From: Acidobacteriota bacterium
Lineage (GTDB): Bacteria > Pseudomonadota > Alphaproteobacteria > Caulobacterales > Hyphomonadaceae
DNA length: 64,000 bases
Reading direction: 5' to 3'
NCBI GenBank assembly: GCA_016712445.1
Contig: JADJRB010000003.1
Span: 186,001 to 250,000 of the forward strand
Shown one piece after another: positions 1-9,985 of the stretch. The notes beneath the pieces are model-generated. The model ran no database searches and was not told where the DNA came from. It saw only the letters and a list, made by a program, of their open reading frames with translations. The position numbers were made by a program, and so were the translations under genes. Position 1 is the stretch's first letter. Every line of letters begins with the position of its first letter.

Positions 1-402
1 GTTCGGCCATTCAAGCCGGTGGCGTGAAGGCTGCCACACGGGCCGGTCCCACTTGCCCGAGGTCCAGATCAGGCCGCTCGGTCCCTCGATCATCACCTCG
101 CGCACATCGTTGAAGCTCGGCGCCACCAGCGCCACCCGCCGGTAGCCCGCCTGCAACACTGCCCATCGCACCCATTCCGCCCCCGCCCGCGTCTTGCCCG
201 CGCCGCGTCCACCCGAAAGCAACCACGTCCGCCGAAGGTCCGCAGGCGCCACTTGCGTATCGCGGGCGTCCAGAAGGAAAGGATGCACCGCGACCAGGGT
301 CTGCAGTTCCTCTGGCAAGTCGCGCAGCCGATGCCGGTGCCGGTAGGACTGCAGCTTTAGTCTCTGGTGTTTCATCCAGTGAGACCAGTCGTTGGAGCTC
401 AT
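1..402 (-). CDS. terL: Terminase large subunit (phage/gene-transfer-agent type), 5' part only
   Basis: DNA-packaging ATPase, cut by the left window edge. The minus-strand frame gives a P-loop (Walker A) SGGRGAGKTRAGAEW about 65-80 residues in, followed by VALVAPSFNDVREVMIEGPSG, the arrangement seen in terminases of phages and alphaproteobacterial gene transfer agents (GTAs). The start is uncertain: ATG at 402 gives MSSNDWSHWMKHQ, a second in-frame ATG lies at 375, and neither has a strong ribosome site. No GTA capsid genes can be seen because they would lie beyond the edge, so GTA versus prophage is undecided. It overlaps the upstream helix-turn-helix ORF in another frame. Confidence 0.8.
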   Translation of the reverse strand, partial: MSSNDWSHWMKHQRLKLQSYRHRHRLRDLPEELQTLVAVHPFLLDARDTQVAPADLRRTWLLSGGRGAGKTRAGAEWVRWAVLQAGYRRVALVAPSFNDVREVMIEGPSGLIWTSGKWDRPVWQPSRHRLEWPN

Positions 403-796
403 CAAGGGTGCGGGCGCGCCAGTCATCCGTATACGCTCCATCTTGTTCCTTCAGGGTTTCCGGTGCGGCCGCCTTGGGGCGCGCGGTGTGCAGTTTCGAG
501 AGGATCGCCACGAGTTCCTTCGCCAGCGGGTCGTCGCTTGCCATCAGCGCGTCGGCGGTGCGGTCGCGCACCTCGTCGGCGATCAGGCGGTCCTGCTCGC
601 CGTCCAGCGCCGGGCCGCGCAGGCCGTTGACGCGCAAGCGCCGCCGCGCGGTCGTCTCCGCCACGCCCAGCCAGGCGGCAATGTCGGGCACGCGCCAGCC
701 AAGCAGCCAGGCGAGCCTGAGCTGGCGAAGGGCGCGCTCGCTGTCGGGGCGAAGGCGCTTCGGAACGGGTTCGGATTTCTGGTTCAGGTGTGTCAT
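11..796 (-). CDS. Helix-turn-helix protein upstream of terminase (possible small terminase subunit)
   Basis: The first ~150 codons look real: an N-terminal basic stretch, then a helix-turn-helix-like segment (VPDIAAWLGVAETTARRRLR, about residues 35-55) and a helical region ending near LDELQRLVSLDE. Position just before terL fits the small protein (g1-like) that precedes the terminase in alphaproteobacterial GTAs. Oddly, this frame has no stop until position 11, so the rest of the predicted 261 residues lies antiphase within terL and reads as low-complexity Gly/Arg/Ala. The true protein may be shorter and joined to terL by a frameshift or sequencing error, or the frame may simply stay open by high GC. 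Confidence 0.5.
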   Translation of the reverse strand: MTHLNQKSEPVPKRLRPDSERALRQLRLAWLLGWRVPDIAAWLGVAETTARRRLRVNGLRGPALDGEQDRLIADEVRDRTADALMASDDPLAKELVAILSKLHTARPKAAAPETLKEQDGAYTDDWRARTLDELQRLVSLDETPETKAAVLPAPASAARLARGTADPGRGASFPSGRPRYASGACGPSADVVAFGWTRRGQDAGGGGMGAMGSVAGGLPAGGAGGAELQRCARGDDRGTERPDLDLGQVGPARVAAFTPPA

Positions 797-973
797 GGCG
801 TGCAGTCTAACCCCGCTGCAGGCCCTGCCGGATAAAGATCGCAAAAATCGCGGTGGCGACTGGGCCGCCCCGATGCATTCGGCAAAACGAACGCAGCGCG
901 CCTCAACTGTCATTAACTTGACAGACCCCTTTGCCAGAACATGTTCTCTGGTCATCAGGAGAAGGGGAATGCC

Positions 974-1483
974 ATGTTGAATTCTCGTGTTACCATCGCG
1001 GCCGGCGTGTCCGCGCTCGCCCTCGTCGGGTGCAGCTACATGCCCTGGCACAAGGATACGTCGGCCGATCTCGCGCCGCCGCCGGAGTCGGCAGAGCCGG
1101 TGATCGTGACGGTCGAGGAGACGGTGATCGTGGAAGAACAGCCCGAGGCCTGCGACGTGCTCGACAGCCGCGACTGGTCCGCCTGGATCAACAAGATGCC
1201 GGGCCCGGGTGCGACGCCGGCGGTGCATGTCACCGGCAAGGTCGATGTGCGCACGAGCGGCTATACGTTCGAGTGGCAGGAAGGTCCGATGGACCGCTCG
1301 GCCATGCCGACGCTGCGGCTGAAACTGGTGCCCAAGGCGCCGGACGGGATGGCGATGCAGGTGATTTCCACCGAGGAAGTCCACTACACCGCCCCCGCGC
1401 TGGCGACCGGCTATCGCGGCGTGCTCGTCAGCTGCGGCGGCAAAACGCTGGCCGAGATCACCGAGATCACGGACGCACATTGA
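974..1483 (+). CDS. Small lipoprotein, function unknown
   Basis: A 169-residue protein with a lipoprotein signal peptide (MLNSRVTIAAGVSALALVGC; lipobox ALVGC, Cys20), so it is probably anchored in the outer membrane facing the periplasm. The mature part begins with a Glu/Val-rich linker, then one compact domain that I do not recognise, with a hydrophobic pattern and two Cys. The ATG at 974 is preceded by GAGAAGGGG. The stop overlaps the next lipoprotein start (TGATG), so the two are probably translated together. A perfect 12-bp palindrome, AGAACATGTTCT at 936-947, lies upstream and may be an operator. Confidence 0.75.
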   Translation: MLNSRVTIAAGVSALALVGCSYMPWHKDTSADLAPPPESAEPVIVTVEETVIVEEQPEACDVLDSRDWSAWINKMPGPGATPAVHVTGKVDVRTSGYTFEWQEGPMDRSAMPTLRLKLVPKAPDGMAMQVISTEEVHYTAPALATGYRGVLVSCGGKTLAEITEITDAH

Positions 1484-2217
1484 TGCGGCCACTCCGCTTC
1501 CTGGCAGCTGCGGGCGCACTCGTGCTGGCAGCCTGCTCCCCCGCGCCGGAAACCCCGGCGCCCGCTTCCGGACCGGACCCCTCCGCCGGGCCGGAAGCGG
1601 ATGAGGCGGTCCTCTCCCCGCCGGTCGGCGCCTCGATATCGGGCACCGCCAGCTGGTCGGGGCTGGACCTGCCGGAAACCGCTCGGCTGATTGTCGAAGT
1701 GCGCGACGTCACCCGCACCATCGACTTCAACGACCTTGTACTGAAAGAGGAATTTCCCGTGACCGGCGGCTCGCCCGCCTCGTTCGCCGGCACCATTTCA
1801 GAGTTCGACCTGATCCCGGACGGCAACCTCGTCCTGCGCGCCCGGGTGCAGGACGGCTACGCCATCCTGCTCGCCTCCGACGGCGACATCGACATCGCCG
1901 ATACCGGAGACGTCAGCGGCATCGAGGTCGCCCTGTTCAACCCGGAAGACGTCGCGCGCGGCGGGCCGGCCGCGATGATCACACCGGGCGGCACGGACTA
2001 TGTCTGCGCCGGTGAGCCGGTGCAGATCGCGCTGGAAGCGGGGGCGGCCTATGTCACGTTTGCGGATGGGCAGGCCGTCAAGCTCGACAAGCTGGAGCCG
2101 CAGCCCGGCGCCGCCACGCAGTTCTCGAACGGGCGGTTCGTGGTTGAACAGGGCGAAGCAGGCCTTCGCTTCGGGCGCGGCCGGGCAATGCCGAAAGCCT
2201 GCGTGGTGCGGGAGTAG
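1483..2217 (+). CDS. Lipoprotein with YbaY-like and MliC-like domains
   Basis: Lipoprotein of 244 residues: signal peptide MRPLRFLAAAGALVLAAC (lipobox LAAC), a Pro/Ala-rich linker, a YbaY/YscW-type beta domain at about 50-155 (VGASISGTASWSGLDLPE onward), then a C-terminal domain at about 165-244 with the MliC pattern (YVC at the start, LDKL in the middle, CVV near the end). MliC proteins inhibit host c-type lysozyme; YbaY domains are of unclear role. Domain assignment is by visual pattern only. Start ATG overlaps the stop of the upstream lipoprotein, indicating an operon. Confidence 0.7.
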   Translation: MRPLRFLAAAGALVLAACSPAPETPAPASGPDPSAGPEADEAVLSPPVGASISGTASWSGLDLPETARLIVEVRDVTRTIDFNDLVLKEEFPVTGGSPASFAGTISEFDLIPDGNLVLRARVQDGYAILLASDGDIDIADTGDVSGIEVALFNPEDVARGGPAAMITPGGTDYVCAGEPVQIALEAGAAYVTFADGQAVKLDKLEPQPGAATQFSNGRFVVEQGEAGLRFGRGRAMPKACVVRE

Positions 2218-2220
2218 AGC

Positions 2221-2862
2221 GTGGAGCGCGCCTTCCGTACACTGACGGCCCTCGTCGCCTTTGCGGGACTTGGCCTGCAGTTGCGGATCCTGCTGCAAAG
2301 CGACAGCTTCGATAGCCCGGTCCTCGCGGTCTGGCGGTTCCTCGCCTTCTTCACCATCCTGACGAACCTCGTCGTCGCGGTCACCGCCAGCGTTTCGGCG
2401 CTGGCGCCCGGTTCGGCTTTCGGACGGTTCGTCGACACGGCTCCGGCCCGCGCGGCGGTGCTGCTGTATATCGGTACGGTCGCGGTGATCTATCACCTGC
2501 TGCTGGCGAACCTCTGGGATCCGCAGGGTGACCAGCTGATCGCCGATCAGTTGCTGCACACCGCAACGCCGGCCTTGGTCGCGGCCGGGTGGCTGGTTTT
2601 CGACCACAAGAAGGGCCTCGCCTTCACGGCCATTCCGGGCATGCTGGTCTATCCCCTCGCCTACACCGTCTACGCGCTGGTGCGCGGGGCGCTGGACGGG
2701 TTTTACCCGTACTTCTTCATTGATGTCAGCGCTCACGGATATGCGCGCATACTGATGAATGTCGCCGGCCTGACCGGCGCCTTCATTGCGGGCGCAGCGA
2801 TCATCATTGCCCTCGGCCGGATGCTCGCTTCGTTCGGTATCCGCACCGCCCGGCCGGGCTGA
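2221..2862 (+). CDS. Pr6Pr-like integral membrane protein
   Basis: A 213-residue polytopic protein with about six hydrophobic helices, starting with GTG three bases after the previous stop. The pattern VWRFLAFFTILTNLVV near residues 38-55, Tyr/His in the central helices (IYHLLLANLWDPQG) and YPYFFIDV near residue 160 matches the Pr6Pr/FAR-17a/AIG1-like family, whose eukaryotic relatives hydrolyse branched fatty-acid esters and whose bacterial members are uncharacterised. Probably the third gene of the lipoprotein operon. Convergent with the Crp/Fnr gene, only 4 bp from its stop. Confidence 0.7.
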   Translation: MERAFRTLTALVAFAGLGLQLRILLQSDSFDSPVLAVWRFLAFFTILTNLVVAVTASVSALAPGSAFGRFVDTAPARAAVLLYIGTVAVIYHLLLANLWDPQGDQLIADQLLHTATPALVAAGWLVFDHKKGLAFTAIPGMLVYPLAYTVYALVRGALDGFYPYFFIDVSAHGYARILMNVAGLTGAFIAGAAIIIALGRMLASFGIRTARPG

Positions 2863-2866
2863 CCGG

Positions 2867-3610
2867 TCAGGTCGCGGCGGACAGGTCGGCGCGCATCGGA
2901 TCGGCCATCGTGAAACCGCTTTCGCCGTGCAGGGCGAGCTGGTTGAGGCGCGGCAGGTCGAGCACGTCGATCCGGCTGCGGCCGCGCGTGATCAGGCCGG
3001 TTTTCTCGAGGTGTTGCAGCAGGCGGTTGGTCCACTGGCGCGAGGCCATGACCGACAGCGCCAGCTGGTCCTGCGTGATCGGCGAGATGGTTCGCGACGT
3101 CACCGCCTGAGCCTGCGCACTGGAGGCAAGATCCACCAGCCGCCGGGCCAGGCGTTGCAGCGGCGTGAAGGCGAGTTGCTCGGTGATATGGAAATACAGC
3201 GAGCGCAGGGTCGCCAGTTCCGGCGCGACCATCATCGTCAGGCTGTCGACATCGTTGAAGAAGATCCGGCGCACCGCCGGCAACGGCAGATGCAGCACTT
3301 CGCACGGCTGGCTGGCGACAACGCTGAGCGTGTAGCCGCCGCCATCGATGCACGCGAGGAAACCGGTCCACTCGCCCGGACGGTAGACCGCGACGAGGAT
3401 GTCGAGACCGGCGAGCGTGGTGCCGATCACCTGCGCCTCGCCGGAGACAATGCCGAACAGGCCGGCGGGTTCGTCGCCCTGCCGGAACAGGTGTTTGCCA
3501 CGCCTCAGCTTTATGCGGACCGAGCTGCGCAGGATGTCGTCCTGCATCGCCTGCGGCAGCGCGGTGAACCACCGGCCGCGCTTGTGGTCAAAATCCGATT
3601 TGGTTTCCAT
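2867..3610 (-). CDS. Crp/Fnr family transcriptional regulator
   Basis: A 247-residue regulator. Residues about 15-135 form a cyclic-nucleotide-binding-type beta-roll (GKHLFRQGDEPAGLFGIVSG), followed by a long dimer helix and a winged helix-turn-helix near 175-215 (ITQDQLALSVMASRQWTNRL). The N-terminal cluster cysteines of true FNR are absent, so it is not an obvious oxygen sensor; the ligand is unknown. It starts 189 bp from the divergently transcribed META protein and may control it or itself. That spacer contains an imperfect dyad CCACATTCC/GGGATGTGG (about 3706-3729). Confidence 0.85.
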   Translation of the reverse strand: METKSDFDHKRGRWFTALPQAMQDDILRSSVRIKLRRGKHLFRQGDEPAGLFGIVSGEAQVIGTTLAGLDILVAVYRPGEWTGFLACIDGGGYTLSVVASQPCEVLHLPLPAVRRIFFNDVDSLTMMVAPELATLRSLYFHITEQLAFTPLQRLARRLVDLASSAQAQAVTSRTISPITQDQLALSVMASRQWTNRLLQHLEKTGLITRGRSRIDVLDLPRLNQLALHGESGFTMADPMRADLSAAT

Positions 3611-3799
3611 TGCCCGACACTCACGCCCGAATACTCACTCTCAACCAGAGGTATCGGACCGCCACGGTCTGTCAATCACGAGACACACGAAGGTACCGGA
3701 CTTTGCCACATTCCTGTCGCGGGGATGTGGGAAACGAACCCAAGCCCGAAAGCCGCTGAAGGCTGGCTCCGGCCCTGAGAAACAAGAAGGATTCGCCGC

Positions 3800-5368
3800 A
3801 TGACCCCTCGCCCGAAATCCCGCTCCGCCCGGATGATGTTCGTGCCGCTCGCCGCCGCGATGGGCCTGTCGGCCTGCTGCCTGGTGCCCGGCCATAAACC
3901 CGAGGGCGCCGCGCTCGTGCAGATGGAGAAAGCCGTGAACCCGCGCGTGACCGGAACCGCCACCTACCGCGAACGGATGATGGCGCCACCGGGCTCCGAA
4001 CTGACGGTGTCACTACAGGATACGTCCCGCGCCGATGCCGCCGCCGTGACGCTGGCCGAGTGGAAAGGTTCGCTGGACGAGGCCGGCGTGCCGGTCGCCT
4101 TCGTCCTGACACCGGAAGCGCCGCTGGATGCCCGGATGACCTATACAGTGCGCGCCGTGATCCGCGGCCCGGAGGGCGACCTGCTCTGGACGACCGATAC
4201 GGCCAACCGTGTGACGGTGGGCGCCGATGGCACGGCGGACATGGGCGAACTCGTGATGGTGAAGGTCGTGCCGCCGCCGGCTGCGGAGCCTGCCTCGCCG
4301 CTGGCCGGCGGCTGGATCGTCGAAAGCGTTGGCGGCAAGCCGGTGACCGGCCCGAATCCGCCGACCCTGAACTTCGGCGCGGATGGCCGCGTCAGCGGCT
4401 TCGGCGGCTGCAACCGCTTCTCCGGCGGCTATACCAAGTCCGGTGTGTCGCTCGACTTCACCGGCGTCGTCTCGACCATGATGGCGTGCGCCGACAATGA
4501 CGGCAATGCGAGGGAATCGGCCATCGGCAGCGTGCTGCGCGGCGCCGCGACATACGTGATCGCTGGTGACGGCAAGCTGTTGCTGACCGGCGCGAATGGC
4601 ACCGAAATCGTCGCAGCGCCGGCGCCGAAGACGATGGCGCTGGCCGGCACGGAATGGTCGGTCTTCAAGATGGGCTCCGCCGGCCTGTTTGCCGGCAAGG
4701 AACCGGCCATCGCCTTCAGCGCGGACGGCAAGGTGAGCGGCACGACCGGCTGCAACCGCCTCTTCGGCAGCTACACGCAGAGCGGCGCAAAACTCGTCAT
4801 CGACGGGCTCGGCATGACCAAGATGGCGTGCCTGGATGGCGGCCTGATGCAGCAGGAAGCGGTGTTCACCTCGATCCTTCGCGGCGAGTCGGCGGTCAGC
4901 GTGGAAGCGCCGAAGGCGGACGGCTTCCCGGAGAAGCTGGTGATCACCGGCGCCAATGGCGTGAGCTTCACCGCCGCGCCCGTGGTGCCGCGCGCACCGC
5001 CGCCGCGCCCGATGCCGGATCGCACGTCGCTGGAGAATGGCGAATGGGTGGTCGAAGACATCAACCGCGGCGGCGTGATCGACAATACGCGCCTGACGCT
5101 GACGTTCGGCGAAGGTGGGCGTGTCTCAGGCTCGACCAACTGCAACACGTTCAGCGGTAGCTTCAAGTCAACCAGCACCAAGGTGATGCTGAGCGACATC
5201 GCCGTGACGGAGCGGGCCTGTCTCGCCGAAGCCCTGCAGAACCAGGAAGCCGCCTACCTCGCCATCCTGAATGCGAGCCCTTCGGATGGCCTCGCCTGGA
5301 GCTATACCGAGGATGGCGCGCTGGAACTGAAGACGGGCGAAGGCAAGCGGCTGTTGCTGCGACGCTGA
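3800..5368 (+). CDS. YbaY-domain protein with three tandem META domains
   Basis: A 522-residue exported protein. The N-terminus is hydrophobic and ends LSACCLVPG, so a lipoprotein (lipobox LSAC) is likely. A YbaY-like domain lies at about 45-140, then three META (HslJ-like) domains at about 165-270, 277-390 and 405-520. Each repeats the signature G.VSG..GCNRFSG..(T), ending in a conserved MAC/RAC cysteine, so each copy has a probable Cys pair (GC/NC and AC). META proteins such as HslJ are linked to heat shock and drug tolerance; the molecular role is unknown. ATG at 3800 has AAGAAGGA upstream. Confidence 0.85.
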   Translation: MTPRPKSRSARMMFVPLAAAMGLSACCLVPGHKPEGAALVQMEKAVNPRVTGTATYRERMMAPPGSELTVSLQDTSRADAAAVTLAEWKGSLDEAGVPVAFVLTPEAPLDARMTYTVRAVIRGPEGDLLWTTDTANRVTVGADGTADMGELVMVKVVPPPAAEPASPLAGGWIVESVGGKPVTGPNPPTLNFGADGRVSGFGGCNRFSGGYTKSGVSLDFTGVVSTMMACADNDGNARESAIGSVLRGAATYVIAGDGKLLLTGANGTEIVAAPAPKTMALAGTEWSVFKMGSAGLFAGKEPAIAFSADGKVSGTTGCNRLFGSYTQSGAKLVIDGLGMTKMACLDGGLMQQEAVFTSILRGESAVSVEAPKADGFPEKLVITGANGVSFTAAPVVPRAPPPRPMPDRTSLENGEWVVEDINRGGVIDNTRLTLTFGEGGRVSGSTNCNTFSGSFKSTSTKVMLSDIAVTERACLAEALQNQEAAYLAILNASPSDGLAWSYTEDGALELKTGEGKRLLLRR

Positions 5369-5458
5369 CGCCGAATTCCGGGCCCCGGAGGTGTTTGACC
5401 TGCCGGGCAGAGCGGCTAAGGCTGCGGCCATGACCTGCGCAGAAAGCCTCAACCGCCC

Positions 5459-7174
5459 ATGACCGAGCCTGCCCGTACCCTGATCGGCATAGACCTTGGC
5501 ACGACCAACTCGCTGGTCGCGGTGTTCACCGATGACGGGCCCATGCTGGTACCCAACAGCCTGGGCGAGATGCTGACCCCCTCGGCGGTCGGCTACGCCG
5601 ACGATGGCACCTTGCTGGTGGGGCGCGCGGCGAAGGACCGGCTGCTGACGCACCCGGCGCTGACGGCGGCGCGGTTCAAGCGCTACATGGGCACCGAGCA
5701 TGAGCTGATGCTGGGCAAGAAGGCTTTCCGGGCGGAGGAGCTTTCCTCCTTCGTGCTGCGCGCGCTGCGGGCCGATGCGGAGGCTTATCTCGGCCATGCG
5801 GTGACCGAGGCGGTGATTTCGGTGCCGGCCTATTTCAACGACATCCAGCGCAAGGCGACGATCACGGCGGCGGAGTTTGCGGGCCTGAAGGTGAACCGCC
5901 TGATCAACGAGCCGACCGCGGCGGCGCTCGCCTATGGCCTGCAGGACCGGCAGGGCGAATCGACCTTCCTGGTGGTGGATCTCGGCGGGGGCACGTTCGA
6001 CGTGTCGATCCTCGAGATGTTTTCCGGCGTGATGGAAGTGCGCGCCTCGGCGGGCGATGCCTTCCTGGGCGGGGAGGATTTCACCGACGCGCTGGCGCTG
6101 GAGCTTGGCCGGCAGCTGGGCATCAAGCCAGAGGATGTGAGCCGCGAGGACGGCGCGCGGCTGCGCGGGCTGGCGGAGCGAATGAAGGTGCAGCTGACCG
6201 AGGCGCCGGAGGCGACAGCGAGCTTTGCCCTGAAGGGCGAGGCGCGGGCGCTGAGCATCACGCGCGAGAAGTTTGACGAGATCACCGATCCGATCCTGAA
6301 GCGGCTGCGCCTGCCGATCCAGCGGGCGATCTCGGATGCGAGCCTGAGGGCGGACGACCTGCACCGCATCATTACCGTAGGCGGAGCAACCCGCATGGCC
6401 AGCGTGCGGGCGCTGGTGACGCGGCTGTTCAAGCGGTTTCCCGAATATTCGATCGACCCCGACCATGTCGTAGCGCTGGGCGCCGCCGTTCAGGCGGGGC
6501 TGGCGGCGCGGCACAAGGCGCTGGACGATGTGGTGATGACGGATGTTTGCCCGTTCACGCTGGGCTTCGAGACGAGCATCCCGGTGGGCGAGGGAAAGTT
6601 CGAGGGCGGACATTTCTCTCCGATGATCGAGCGCAATACGGTGGTGCCGGTGTCGAAGTCCGATGTCGTGTCGCCGCTGCACCCGAACCAGCATGAGATC
6701 CTGTTCCGCATCTTCCAGGGCGAGAGCCCGTTCGTGAAGGACAATATCCTGATCGGCACACTGACGGTTGCGCTGCGCGGCGGGGTTAAGGACGACAAGT
6801 CGGTGGAGCTGCGCTACACGTATGATACTTCCGGCGTGCTGGAAGTGGAAGCGACACCGCTGGCGACGAAGAAGACGGAGCGGCTGGTGATCGAGGGCAA
6901 TCCGGGCAGCCTGCCCCGCGCCGAGATCGAGAAGCGGCTGAAGGCGCTGGCCGCGATCAAGATCCACCCGCGCGACCAGCAGGAGAATGCGGCGCTGATC
7001 GCGCGCATGCGGGCGGCGTTCGAGAATTCGCTGGGCGACCGGCGACAATCGGTGGGCCGGCTGATTGCAGAGTTCGAAGGCGCGATGGCGCGCCAGGATC
7101 CGCGCGAGATCAACGAGGCGCGCCGGCAGATCGAGCAGATACTCGGCCATTATGAAGGCGGCGATGTCTTCTGA
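5459..7174 (+). CDS. hscC: HscC-type Hsp70 chaperone
   Basis: A 571-residue Hsp70 homologue, shorter than DnaK and near the length of E. coli HscC. The nucleotide-binding domain shows LIGIDLGTTNSLVAVF (residues 8-23), NEPTAAALAYGL and VVDLGGGTFDVSI; the substrate domain starts around residue 380 (DVCPFTLGFET). It carries a reduced C-terminal lid. HscC proteins are specialised chaperones thought to work with dedicated J-like partners rather than DnaJ/GrpE. The next gene overlaps its 3' end and encodes such a partner. Confidence 0.9.
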   Translation: MTEPARTLIGIDLGTTNSLVAVFTDDGPMLVPNSLGEMLTPSAVGYADDGTLLVGRAAKDRLLTHPALTAARFKRYMGTEHELMLGKKAFRAEELSSFVLRALRADAEAYLGHAVTEAVISVPAYFNDIQRKATITAAEFAGLKVNRLINEPTAAALAYGLQDRQGESTFLVVDLGGGTFDVSILEMFSGVMEVRASAGDAFLGGEDFTDALALELGRQLGIKPEDVSREDGARLRGLAERMKVQLTEAPEATASFALKGEARALSITREKFDEITDPILKRLRLPIQRAISDASLRADDLHRIITVGGATRMASVRALVTRLFKRFPEYSIDPDHVVALGAAVQAGLAARHKALDDVVMTDVCPFTLGFETSIPVGEGKFEGGHFSPMIERNTVVPVSKSDVVSPLHPNQHEILFRIFQGESPFVKDNILIGTLTVALRGGVKDDKSVELRYTYDTSGVLEVEATPLATKKTERLVIEGNPGSLPRAEIEKRLKALAAIKIHPRDQQENAALIARMRAAFENSLGDRRQSVGRLIAEFEGAMARQDPREINEARRQIEQILGHYEGGDVF

Positions 7175-8021
7175 TCCGTTCGAGCTGCTCGGCCTGAACC
7201 CGCGCACGGCCACCGACGCCGATGTGCGCCGGGCATACGCGGAGCGGCTGAAAGTGACCCGGCCGGAAGATGACCGCGCGGGCTTCGTGGCACTGCGGCA
7301 GGCGTTCGAGCAGGCGCGCGAGCGGGTGCGCTGGCGGGGCGATGACTTCGAGGACGAAGACGAGGCAGATGAGGCGGACACCGAGGCGGCCGCCGCGCAG
7401 CCCATCGACGCCGCGCCGCAGGCGCCGGCTGTCGTGGACGTGCAGGCAATGCTGGCGCAGGACGACGACGAAGACGATGACGACGAAGATGACGGCTATG
7501 ACTATCAGCCCTCAGCGGAAGAGGCCGCCTATGATGCGCGCATCACACGGACGATGGACGCGCTGGTGGATGTACTGACGGGCTCGCCTTTCGGGCCGGC
7601 GCCGGCGCGCGTGCTGTCGGTGATCGACGACGATGCGGTGAGCGGCATCGAGGAATACCAGACGATGCAATGGCGGGTGCGCCAGTTCCTGTGTGACCGG
7701 ACGGGCATGTTTCTCGACCCGCCGCAGCAGCGGGTGCCGGACTGGCTGACCCTGCCGGTGTTCGATGCGCTGGACCAGTATTATGGCTGGACGCGTCAGC
7801 CGGTGACGAACGCCTATGTGCGCCAGCTGAACGACTGGATGGCGGGCCTGCGGCGCACGATGGCGGCGCCGCTGAAAAGCAAGGCGGACCACCGGCGCGA
7901 GGCGCTGGCGGAATTGAGCGCCGGGCCGGACACCTCCAAGGGCAGCAGCAAATGGCTGTGGATCGGCGCGGGAATCCTTATTTTCCAGGTAGTTCGCGTG
8001 CTGGGCGGACTAGGCGGCTGA
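7164..8021 (+). CDS. J-domain-like co-chaperone partner of HscC, membrane-anchored
   Basis: A 285-residue protein beginning MSSDPFELLGLNP; the start at 7164 overlaps hscC by 11 bp (an in-frame ATG at 7152 is possible). The first ~55 residues are a J-domain, but the invariant HPD is replaced by RPE (KVTRPEDDRAGF) with helix III kept (ALRQAFEQARE). A very acidic run follows near residues 95-110 (DDDEDDDDEDDG), then an alpha-helical region and a hydrophobic C-terminal segment (WLWIGAGILIFQVVRVLGG) that could anchor it in the inner membrane. Related HscC-linked proteins are known; the function of this one is inferred from the operon. Confidence 0.75.
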   Translation: MSSDPFELLGLNPRTATDADVRRAYAERLKVTRPEDDRAGFVALRQAFEQARERVRWRGDDFEDEDEADEADTEAAAAQPIDAAPQAPAVVDVQAMLAQDDDEDDDDEDDGYDYQPSAEEAAYDARITRTMDALVDVLTGSPFGPAPARVLSVIDDDAVSGIEEYQTMQWRVRQFLCDRTGMFLDPPQQRVPDWLTLPVFDALDQYYGWTRQPVTNAYVRQLNDWMAGLRRTMAAPLKSKADHRREALAELSAGPDTSKGSSKWLWIGAGILIFQVVRVLGGLGG

Positions 8022-8133
8022 CGCCGGGTCAGGACTGTTGCCGGGCGGTCGAAGCAGGTAAATTCGCAACTGGACGCAGGCAACCGGCGCGGCTTGAGAC
8101 GCGGGACCTGCATTGTTTCGGAGGAACTCGAAC

Positions 8134-9933
<1,800 letters not shown>

Positions 9934-9985
9934 CGACACCGGTTTCGGCTTTCGGGCCTGAGGCAATTGCTCTATCGGTGCGGCC

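Noticed and set aside
4060..4500. Open frame antiphase to the META protein
   Set aside because: Composition is Gly/Arg-rich without domain patterns, fully contained in a well-supported gene; high-GC shadow.
5168..7405. 745-residue minus-strand open frame opposite hscC
   Set aside because: His/Arg/Gln-rich translation typical of an antisense frame of a GC-rich gene; hscC on the plus strand has clear Hsp70 motifs.
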